From Anaspis maculata (lineage: Eukaryota; Arthropoda; Insecta; Coleoptera; Scraptiidae), in the NCBI GenBank assembly GCA_949128115.1, contig OX421965.1:57158012-57222011 (forward strand): a stretch of DNA of 64,000 nt, in the 5' to 3' direction. How positions within the stretch are numbered: the stretch's first letter is position 1; each line of letters opens with the position of its first letter. The position numbers and the translations under genes are program-made. Shown one piece after another: positions 44,585 through 54,900 of this stretch. The notes under the pieces are model-generated. The model was not told the origin of the DNA, searched no databases, and was given only the letters and a program-made list of their open reading frames with translations.

Positions 44585-44681
44585 CTTGGTCTTGATCGTA
44601 AGTACTCAAAATCTCTGTGCCAAGTTTCAAAACTTTATCACCAAGTGCAGAGTTTTTTCCCTTAGTAGGTACCCGGACTAC

Positions 44682-45419
44682 AGTTGTAGTTCAGAAAATA
44701 TCAATTGTATGTCAGATATCGTCAGTTGTATTTCAGATTAATCAAGTGTAGTTCAGAAAGCGTCAATTGTATTTCAGAAAGTGTTAATTGTAGTTCAGAA
44801 GACGTCAGTTGCATCTCAGATTAGTAAAATGTAGTTCAGAAAATATCAATTCTATTCGGACTCCTGCAAATTGGGGCACCTTTGCACAGCCACAGCTTCG
44901 AACTCTTGATCTTCTTGTACGATGAGCTGCAGATATTCGGCACATTTTCTGTGTAACAGATGCCTGCAGGGGTGGTTATCGCACGACCGGCTTCCGCAGC
45001 ATTGAAGAACGACAAATGCTACAATTATCTTGAAGCCGCATTGTTAATAATAATCAAAAATTATGCGTGGGTACATGAAAAATCAACAACGACAGCACTT
45101 TCGGTCAACAAAAATTGTTTTGTTATATCTATATCTATATCAACACAATGAAGCAGAGAGCATTATGCATAAATGATAAATTATATATAGATTATTTTCT
45201 GAACTACAATTAACATGTTCTGAAAGACAAATCACGTTTTCTGATATTCAAATGATCATTTCTGATATACAAATGACGCTTTCTCAACTACATTTGACTA
45301 ATCTGAAATTAAAGTTGATACTTTCTGAACTACATTTCACTAATCCGAAACGCAATTGACGTCTTCTGAACTACAATTGAGATATCTGAAATACAACTGA
45401 TATTTTCTGAACTACAACT
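44682..45419. mobile_element. Foldback with minisatellite arms
   Basis: The left arm (44682-44850) is about eight units of 20-23 bp of the type AGTTGTAGTTCAGAAAATATC, each with variation after TTCAGA. The right arm (45195-45419) is the inverted array, ending CTGAACTACAACT. The insert lies exactly between GGACTAC and TGGAAAAGG of the surrounding foldback arm. Arms built of short tandem repeats recall Drosophila FB and Galileo foldback elements, but no transposase is seen and no homology is claimed. Confidence 0.8.
44868..45023 (-). pseudogene. Possible RING-like Cys/His fragment in the loop of the minisatellite foldback
   Basis: On the minus strand CSICRSSMLRKPVV is read at 45023, and after a one-base shift CDNHPCRHLLHRKCAEYLQ follows, then RCPNL. 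The spacing of C-x2-C, C-x-x-H-x2-C, H-x3-C and a late C-P is reminiscent of a RING finger. It is short and frameshifted and I could not check it. It may be a captured host-gene scrap or a chance pattern. Confidence 0.25.
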
Positions 45420-46230
45420 GGAAAAGGTGTAGAATGACCGGATTAGTTTTAGTGTCACTATCAGAAAATCACAGGAGCTACATCTCACGGAACTTGACTT
45501 GCGTCATGTCATTTGAAAGCCTTTGAAGAACTGTATTCAGAACAGTTACAAATATTTCCCTACCGGTTATCTGTCAAATTATAAGAAATGTCCAAGTCTG
45601 AAACTTTGCCATTTAATTATTCAAAATCTATACGTCATATTCAAACCAAACTTGGCAGGAAGCAACATTACCAAAGAATCAAATTGATGGTGAAGTTAGA
45701 GTTCCCCTTCATTCATCAGACGGGCGCTATGAATTTTCAAAGCTTGGCCTGCCCGATTTCAGCCGGGCTTGCCTGTTCCTCGACTTTTGGTCTATTTATT
45801 TTCCTTAGCAACCAAACCGGTACGTTTTTGTTTCATTGACGTATCTATGTCAAAGTGACAAAATGGTTATGGATGCAGGCAGATCTCGGTGAGTTTTCTT
45901 GTATCGTTTAAGACAACAGTGCGCCCCGATCCTTTGTGTCTTCAAGTATCGTTTTGGGGCTCCGTGAACCCTATTCCTAAATTGAGCGTCTCTTTCGTAT
46001 CAGTAACGTGGCAGTGGCACACTGCGGCAAAAACTTTCGCATCGGTTATTCTATTTCTCTTCTCTACCTGAAATTAATTCAGCTTCCTAAACTGAGCGTC
46101 TGTCTCTCTCTAGTTCGTAGGCACACTGTGCGCAAAACCATCGCGCCAGTTCTCTATCTCTTTTTCAGGAAACCGCTATTACATGTATTTTGTGCAATTA
46201 TTTGGGTTAGCACAGTTAGTCTCACTAATA

Positions 46231-46804
46231 TAGGTGGCGCAAAAGTAACGGACCGTTTTCAAATAGCTATAACTTTTTTTCCTGCTGTTTTTTTAAATGA
46301 ATTTTGATGCAAATTAAAGACGAAGCATGAAATTGTCATGTACATCAACTGTTCAAAGTAATTTCTCAAGAATAGCCATCATTTTTGCTTCACAAAATTG
46401 CCGTTTTCAGCTCATTTTTCACAATTTTCGGCCAAATACCTGACTAGTTACTGAGATTATTCTAAGAGTATATTAATTGGACTTTTTTGTGAAGATATCT
46501 GAAAAGCAAAGTACACAAAAACAAGCCTGAAACTCTCCAGCAACTTAAAGAGAACATCCGACACGAAATTAGAACATTACGGCCAGAAGTTTTACACAAA
46601 GTGATTGAAAATGTTCTGAGAAGAGAACGAATTTGTGAAGCTGAAAATGGTGGTCATTTAGAATATGTTATCTTTGATACATAGTGTGCATGAAAATTTC
46701 ATGTTTCGTCTTCAATTTGCATTAAAATTCATAAAAAAAAACAGAAGGCAAAAATGTTACAATTGCTATTTGAAAACGGCCCGTTATTTTTGCGCCACCC
46801 GATA
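46231..46804 (+). mobile_element. Deleted mariner-like transposon with long inverted ends
   Basis: GGTGGCGCAAAAGTAACGGA at 46233 is mirrored by CCGTTATTTTTGCGCCACCC ending at 46800, both next to TA. The arms match over about 150 bp (AATTTTGATGCAAATTAAAG with its complement near 46715; AAGCATGAAATT with its partner near 46697). The inside keeps only the last 58 codons of a transposase. Long inverted ends and TA flanks fit the Tc1/mariner group. Confidence 0.75.
46508..46684 (+). pseudogene. C-terminal end of a mariner-type transposase
   Basis: Frame reads KVHKNKPETLQQLKENIRHE, then IRTLRPEVLHKVIENVLRR and GGHLEYVIFDT before TAG at 46682. This is the standard C-terminal tail of mariner-like transposases ('KP.T...LK..I...I..I.P.....V..N...R...C....GGHL...IF'). 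The catalytic DDE/D region is deleted, so it is inactive. Confidence 0.8.
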
Positions 46805-46824
46805 GAACAATCCTATCGAGAACA

Positions 46825-47329
46825 AAGTTTTTGATGGGAATCGGTTTTTGTTAATTTTTTTCCTCAACTAGAAACTCCTTCAAAGAAAAATGTTCGGGCA
46901 ATGCTATTAAATTTTCTGAGTTTCCAAAAAAATGAAAATTTTTGATTGATTCTGTTTTTTGGAATTTTGAAAATTAGATAGCGACGCCCATAGATCTTTC
47001 TTCAAGGAAGTCACATGCCCAATTTGAATTTACTATTTTCAAAAAAAGGCGCCAAAAATGGTTTCTACTAATTCACTTATTCATCACGTTTACGGTAAAC
47101 CATTTTTGGTACCTTTTTCTTCAAATAGAAAGTTCAAATTCGGCATGCAACTTTCTTAAAGAAAGATGTGAGCGTTGCTATCTTTTAAAAATTTCAAAAA
47201 ACAAAATCCAAAATTTCCAAAAAATGTTTGGAAATTTCGAAAATTAAATAGCATTGCCCGTACATTTTTCTTCGAAGAAGTTTCTACTTGAAAAAAAAAA
47301 TAAGAACCGATTCCCGTCAACAACTTTTT
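46825..47329. repeat. Foldback element next to the mariner relic
   Basis: AAGTTTTTGATGGGAATCGG is mirrored by CCGATTCCCGTCAACAACTT. Arms also match at AACATTTTTCTTTGAAGGAG-like blocks (46860-46900 with 47255-47300) and at GCAATGCTATTAAATTTTC with its partner near 47245. The centre near 47075 is rich in AAAATGG/CCATTTT. No coding capacity. Confidence 0.75.
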
Positions 47330-48996
47330 CAGTCACATCAGAAGCGAAAAAGTCCGGAACAATATTCTAGAATGCAGAATATCAGATAAATAAAGCGACT
47401 CAGCGTCGGAGAGCATAACTGATTCAAGAGCGACAGCGCGAAATCAAGTACATATAGCGATATACATATAGTACAACAATTTATGTGACGCAATTGCCTC
47501 TCTATTATTATATTATTGAAGTGCCCAACGCAAATTCGTGTAACTCAACAACAGGATGCCATTACTGCCATTCTCACCTGCTTTTGTCTGTAGTTTTTTG
47601 TGTGTAATAATTTACGACTGTTCCTTAATTTTCAAATTTTCCGGTTTTCCAAACATCAAGTAGCACCCGCCCCTAAGGAAAATTAGGTGGGCAGGTAGCT
47701 ACTCTGGTGTTGAAATATCCGATAAATAAGTTACGTCCAACCCTAGTGTGATTCTAGTTGGCTGGGAATCTCGCCACGCGACGCAGTTGAAAACAGGAAA
47801 TTCGGAAAATCATAGCTCATTAAAATCACACTGGGGTGAACATACTATACCTAGTGGAACGTAACTATGGTTACGAACACAGGATGCGACCAGATGGAAG
47901 TAATGGGCATCCGCGACACACCCCGCGCATTCGGGACTTGCGTACCCTTCATCCCTATAGCATGTTCCCTTTGCCCTCTGCGTGGATCTAGCCCTGCATT
48001 ATACCTAGGTAACAAGAGCAAATAAACCTGATTTTTAATTTGGAAAAACAATTGATAAAGGACGCCGAAGACTAAACAAGCAGAGACTACGTGGGCATAT
48101 TTTATACGAGATTCGGTCAAGACCGGCAGATAAGCAACAAAATATGTAAATGGTTTGTTGATAAGTTCATAACCTCACCATCACATTGCACATGTGTGAA
48201 ATTGAGCGAATTGTTGTGACGCATCTCGGCTCGCCAGCCAGATGTACCGAACAACAACAGTATGATTTGGCACAGAGGAGATAATATAAAAGTGTGGATT
48301 TTTTCTGTACACCTACCTAGGTATGGACATGAACCCCTCAGCATGTCGAACCCAGTTTCTATTTCTATGCATGCCCTGAGGCCCTGCCATAAGCCGGTGA
48401 CTATACTACTATTCTGTGCTACTACCATACTCAAGTGAAAGCAGTCAAGCTTCCTGAAAGTTAGCTCAAAGTCTACCTACAAACTGAGCAAGTGTATGGG
48501 AGGACAGTGCGAGAAGCCGAACGGCATAGAAAATATTATTCTGGTGAGAAGTTGGACTTTGAATCATTGGACTCCGGACAAGTTATCTATTTTATTTTAA
48601 TTTGAGCATTAGCAGATTTCATTCAAAAGACACCACAGCACATAGGTGCAATAGAGACGCAGCTCTTTTCAGTGCATTTAATACCCACTAGTAGAGATTA
48701 TCTTCCGTTTGTGAATAAAGTGCATTGTGTCAGGTTTGTTTACTTTAATTTTTTATAACAATTCTTTCAATAGACATCCTGACATTGACCCATATCCCTA
48801 GAAAAAATCGCACGTGTGCGAAAAAAATAATCGTAATTGTACCTATCCCAAATAATCAGATGATGCTTACTTGCACCTTGAACTTTACACCTCCACTGAT
48901 AACATCAATACATCAAGGTATATAAACTTTTCACCATGTGGGTACCATAAAAATTCAAAAACAGTTCAAACAGGACTTGATTCTTTTCAGGCGAAA
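47330..48996. other. Intergenic DNA and 5' side of the second ligase gene
   Basis: No gene recognised between the foldback and the ATG at 48997. TTCTTTTCAG just before 48991 is a plausible acceptor, so a 5'-untranslated exon may lie upstream. Its position is not determined. Confidence 0.35.
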
Positions 48997-51900
48997 ATGG
49001 CCAGGCTAGTGGTTGTTCCCCTTAGGAAAAACTTGTCGGTTCCAAAAGGAATTCTCTCGGTGTTATCCACTAATTCAGTGCCAATAAGCAAATGCTATTC
49101 AGTGAGTGCGACCAGGAAAAGCGAACAAAATGTGAACAAGTGCAAAATTAGTGAAGTGTCCCGGTTGTTTAGTAGTTCTGCACAAAAAATAATCGCATCT
49201 CCATTGGGACCCTCGGCACCGATTCCCAAAGTTAACAGTGTGAAATATATCTACGATGATCTGAACGATCGAATGGAAAGACCAGCTGCAGTAAGTTTTT
49301 TTCTGCGAAATTATTATTTAAGAAATGAACCAAAAAAAAAAAACTAAGTACCCGACTGAAATCTCTTACTTTTTTTGCAATTTTGCAATTGAAAGGATTA
49401 AACATTCAATAAACGTTTAGTTAACATTATTATACATAAGTAATTGGACGTGGTAAGTGGCAATTAATAATAGCTTGGACTAAGAGAATTGTTATGTGTG
49501 ACTTATTTTGATTCGTCCTTGAGTGCAATCAATTCATCATATTTTTATTTGTTGATGGTGTGCAATTTGATTACATGAACGAATCTTTATTGACTTAACG
49601 TTTCAACAATTCATTCAAAATATTGTTGGGATTGTCATACAACGTTGAGTCGTACATTTCAAAACAGCTCGAGTAGGTACCTATTCAATTTTTACAGGTG
49701 TGCATGTGAACAAAATTAGATAGACTGTTCGACATATTTTATTACACCATGTGCTTTTTGGCATGCCTGTCATAGATTACGTATAATCGATAACGGTCGA
49801 AACGAGAGTCAAAACATCATGTTTGAATGAAATCAATCACAGGCTATAATTAGCAAGTAGGTACCTATACTTATCGTTCCATACTTTCACGATAATTATT
49901 TTAGTAAGTACATAGGTACCTAATTTGATTTTTTTTAAATACTTTTTACACTTTATTCCAATCTTTTATTTATAATATTAACCGCCGGTTTCAGAAAATA
50001 TAATAAAGCTGATCTATGGTTACAGAATTTCTTTTTTGGTCAGTTCTAGCTAATTGATCAAAAATAACCCCGCAGAATCGGTAGATATCAATTGTTCCTC
50101 TCAACCCTCAACTATAAGTATATTTCAAGAAACTGCAGCATTTTGGTCGATTGATCAGCTGTTATTGACCAAAAAAGAAATCCCTTAATAGTATATTGGA
50201 AATAGAATATCTGCTGGAATTAATTCAAACAAAAACGATTTTTTTACTATGGCTAGCTTTCAGTTAGTTCCCTCTTCAACATATCAAAAGTCCTCAACTC
50301 TCGGACTGCTACAAATTAGTATACAGGGTGAAAGTTTATTATTTTTCTTTATTTCCTTTCTTTCTCAAAAAACTGATTACTGAAAAAAACCGTTTTAGGC
50401 TAGTTTGATAGGCCATAGTCTTCCAATAAACATATAAGAAATATACTACTCAGCAACTGCTGTGTATCAAGTTACAGGGTGAAAACTATTTTTCATCTTA
50501 AATTTTTTTTCTTAGTGGAACTGATCTAGATTGAAGCCGGTTCCAGTTCTTTTGCAAGCTTATAATGTCATACTGAAAATATAAAAAGGACACATCTCTG
50601 CATCTGCTGCTTTTCAATTTACAGGGTGGAAAGTCATTTTCGCGTTTCAATTTTTTTCTTGATGAAATCGGCCACACAACAATTGCGACTGGTTTTTCTG
50701 TAAATTTGGGGTTTCTAGTCAATCATATCAAAATAATACATTTCTGCTACAGCTACGTTTTTATTTACAAATTTAAATGTTTGGTTGCGTTCCAAGATTT
50801 TTTGAATTTTTGATGAAATATACCCGAATATACCCAAACATTTAAATTTGTAAAAAAAAATATAGCTGTAGCAGAAATGTATTATTTTGATATGTTTGAC
50901 TAGAAACTTCAAGTTTACAGAAGAATCAGTCGAAATTGATGTGTGAGCCAATTTTACCAAGGAAAAAATTGAAACGTGAAAATGATTTTTCACCCTGTAA
51001 ATTGAAAAGCAGCAGTTGCAGAAATGTATCCTTTTTATATGTTCAGTATGACATTATAAGCTTGCAAAAGAACTGAAACCGGCTTCAATCTAGATCAGTT
51101 CCATTAAGAAAAAAAACTGAAGATGAAAAATAGTTTTCACCCTGTAACTTGATACACAGCAGTTGCTGAGTAGTATATTTCTTATATGTTTATTGGAAGA
51201 CTATGGCCTATCAAACTAGCCTAAAAAGGTTTTTTTCGGTTATCAGTTTTTCAAGAAAAAAAGAAAGTAAAGAAAAATAATAAATTTTCACCCTGTACAC
51301 TAATTTGTAGCAGTTCCAGAGTTGAGGACTTTTGATATGTTGAAGAAGGGACTGTAAGCTTGCCATGGTAAAAAAAATCGTTTTTGTTTGAATTAATTCC
51401 AGCAAAGCACCTATTTTTTTCTATTTCCAATATACTATAAGGACCGGTGTTGAATTGGTAAAATAAGCGTTGCGAAATCAATCCCTGTGGGTTTATTCCT
51501 TGACGGATTCTTACTATTTTGGTCTCTTTCGAAAGCTACAAGGATGTACTTTGGTTTGAGCTCATTGGCATTTCCAAAATCCAAAAGTAATTTTTTTGAT
51601 TTTTGGATTTTGGAAATGCCAATGGGCTCAAACCAAAGTACATCCTTGTAGCTTTCGAAAGAGACCAAAATGGTATAAGAATCCGTCAAGGAATAAACCC
51701 CAAGGGATTGATTTCGCAACGCTTATTTTATCAATTCAACTCCGTCCTTAACCACTGATTAGCTTAATTATCTTCCCTGCAATCCAGCGTGAATCTCATA
51801 AAAGGTATTTATTTATATTTTACTATTATTTTGTTTATGGTCCGTCATGGAGTAAAGTCATAGTTTGAATGCGGTTTTTATTCGTTTGTTTATTTACCGT

Positions 51901-54900
51901 CGGTCTATTTCCGCACCGAGGTCTAACACCGACGCCGATGAATGCTTTCCTCCACTATACAGGAAATTTTGCCGTATCCGCTTAAGGCTTTATGAATTTT
52001 CCGAGGAATTTTCCGACTTCCGGAAAAACCTAGAAACATTTCGTCGTTTTTATTCCGACATAATTATTCCATTTGTATTTGCGAGAGCTAGAGCTTGAAG
52101 AAGTCTATTGGCTTCGCAAATAATCTAAAAAGCTGGCCGATTCACGGCCGATGGCACGGCTCCTCAGCCAATTTTTTAGGTGTCTTACTTGTGCGTCGTG
52201 GTCTCCAGTCTACACTTCCACGAACGATAGCAACATTTTGGGCATAATAGTCTACATAAGCATCCTGAAATGTTTTGATGCTAACTACAGGCCCAGTTTT
52301 GTCAAAATTATTGGAGAGCGATGAGCGAACTTCAATTTGTGCGTTCGCATCAGAGGGTCGATTTTGTATACACCAACCAACCAACGTGTTCACGTCGACC
52401 ACAATATAATTTTTTTTTATGCGACTAAGACAAAAATCGTTGATTCTAGTATGCATTTACATATTACGGGTGAGGTCTCACTTTTTTGTACACTGTCACA
52501 TACTTTTTGGTATGTACCTACGCAATCTGTCTTTTTTTTTGGCTGATAGTGAACGAATAGGCAAGCTCCAATAAGCTGTTCATAGCACAAAAATTGAAGC
52601 TTCAAGGTTACAAGGTTCAATTTTCGTCATAGGAACTAATGACGTGAAGTTGAGTGCTTTTCAAGAAAAAATCCTCATGATCAAGTTACTATAGGTATAT
52701 GACGGACCCTGTACCTATTATTATTCAGTATTCAAAAACGTTTCCAACTTCAAATTCAATGAAAAAATGTAATCCTATTTTTAGATGACCTGTTGCTTTC
52801 AAGTAGGTAGCTAGCAGCTCTGTTAGAAAAATTGAGCTAAATATTTGTAAAAAAAGTAATTTCGTCAACAAACATTTACTATCTAAATCTACACACTCTA
52901 CATTTTTTAATATCTACCATCTAGGTACCTACTGAATGTTTTTATATTTTATCATTTTTTATAGCTAATAATCTATGGGTTTTGGTAGGTACGGTGATGG
53001 TAGAGCACTCCAGTTCGGTCACTGTGGAAAAAATCAATTGAAACTAGTGATCATGCTGAAAATAAAGCTGAAGGCAGAGTCACAGTTTTCAGTGCTCAAT
53101 TTTCTCAATGACTGAGGGTTAAAAATAAAAAGTGTATTTTAGTACCGTTTTGTCTCTTCTTTGAATCAAGTGACTAAACCGACGTCCACAACTTGGTGTT
53201 CGTGATAGGCTATATCGTTTGAGCAGGTGCACATGCGTGAGGGCGCCATTTTTTTTTAATCCGTGCACCTCTCAATTTAAATGGCAATGCTATATACATA
53301 ATTATCTTGTCTAGCTTCTAGCTCCCCGACTAGCAACTGGGTTTTGGCTGTCACTATCGTTAGTGTCAATGACTCATTGCGCATTTAATGGAGGCTTTAC
53401 AGAACTTCGTATGTCGCCGGCGACAGTCCCCCACTCCACTGTAGTTGAATAATTTGAACGACACGACGACAGCAACTCGTGTCGCGGGAATCATGGAGGG
53501 AGGTAGGGGAGTACAGGCAGATCGAATCCTATTGGCCAGCGACACTGTCGCCGACGACATACGAAGTCTGTAAAGCCGCCATTACGTTCTTCACGGTGTT
53601 TCGGTGTCTCGGCTGTTATCTCGTTGCTTTCAAGTACTTTTGTTATTTTTGTTATTACGTTACGAATGAAATGAAGAAACCCCACACGCCAGACCAGACC
53701 GACCGAGCACCACCATCGAAACCCAACAGACACGTGTTTCGACCTATTTGGATTTCATCAGTAAACAGCATCGGGGTATTCGAGGCAGATACATCACTCC
53801 CCACATTGATGGAACGGTGTTGTTATAGAAGCCATGGGAGACTTATGAGCCACTTCAGAATTGAACGAGGCCCGTCTGAATCGGTGACTCATTCAAAGAA
53901 TGACCGATCGTCCTCAAATGCAACAAGTGTACAGCCGAAACAGATAAATTTAGATTAGTGATAAACTCGAAATCATGTTAAACCGTTTGGAAAGTATGGG
54001 AGATTTAGCTACCAAGAAAAAAATAACAAAAAGTTACGAAAAAAGAAGCGACCAAGTAACCTCCGCTGTTTAGTATGGCGAGACTTGAAAAATTTATACT
54101 CTTGTGTCAACGTACTGCCCGACTTTTTTTGGGCACGACAGTTAGTAGGTAGGAACCTTGTAATTTTGAGTGCTCAGTTCGGGTGAGTGTATAAAAATAG
54201 TTTGGAAAACACTTTGGTTCTAAATTCTTCTTCAAAGTAGGTAATAATCATAATGCCAGGAAACGGTTGATCGCTGAACTCAATCAGAAGAATTGAAAAG
54301 GGCAAATATCCTAACAATAACAAATTTATGATTATTTTTCTACAACCCTATGTGTTGAGTCGGCTCTAATGATTGATAATAGTTATTGTTTGTTGTTTTG
54401 TTTTTATCTGTACCTTATCGAAAATCGTTTGTTCCAGACGATGTTTCTTAGTGGAATTTGGAAAAGTCAGTCAAGATAAAAGAATCAACTGCTGTATTGT
54501 GAAAGAGACACACCTTCTTTTATGTACAATTATTATTAATAGATATTACAAAAATTCCTAGAGCGCGGCGTTTGAATCTCATTCGGGTCAGGTTGTACCT
54601 ACTTATTAGCTCATGCGCTATTTTTTAGTAGGTACTTCGGCTAATTGCAGCACCAGTGAGGTTTGTAAATTAGCCTATGCCAGTCTCACCCCACGAAAAG
54701 TAATCTGGAGCTGTTGAATCTAGCCTCCACGACGCCGACGCCGACGGCCAGAAAATATCGCCAAAATGCGAAACTAACCGTCCACTCAACAACTCAAAGT
54801 GACTTTTCTGCAAATAAGCAATCAATAAAGCTTCATGTGTTGTGGCAGAAACCTGACATTTAAAATTGTTTTATGATATTTCTAAAAAATTTGCTTACCC

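Larger units (their letters stand above)
40057..44613 (-). mobile_element. CR1/Jockey-type LINE, nearly full length
   Basis: 4.56 kb on the minus strand. It begins about 44613, with ORF1 from ATG 44584, followed by an APE-plus-RT ORF2. It ends in a (CTTTA)n tail, seen on plus as TAAAG repeats at 40059-40090; microsatellite tails are usual for CR1-group LINEs. It splits the foldback arm between ...AGCATGT (40056) and GTGCCAAGTT (44615). A 0.7-kb palindrome interrupts the start of ORF2. The clade assignment (CR1/Crack/Daphne group) is from the overall look of the RT and is tentative. Confidence 0.85.
38505..45440. mobile_element. Nested locus: foldback carrying a SINE, a LINE and a minisatellite foldback
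   Basis: The left arm 38505-38640 runs CACCTTTTCCAGTAGTCCGG, then TGCACTTGGTGATAAAGTTT, then AACAAACCTGGATGTGG. The right-arm counterparts are scattered: CCACATCCAGGTTTGTTGAG at 40021, AAACTTTATCACCAAGTGCA at 44630, ACCCGGACTAC at 44671 and GGAAAAGGTGTAGAA at 45420. Putting them in order shows three insertions in the right arm: SINE 39837-40001, LINE 40057-44613 and foldback 44682-45419. The left arm gives the sequence before insertion. Confidence 0.75.

Noticed and set aside
44682..45419. CRISPR-like array of 20-23-bp repeats
   Set aside because: Units are contiguous without unique spacers, inverted in the second arm, and the DNA is eukaryotic.
53668..53958. Small gene starting at 53668
   Set aside because: Open frame only; no family, no splice or promoter support, and it follows a MITE-like repeat.
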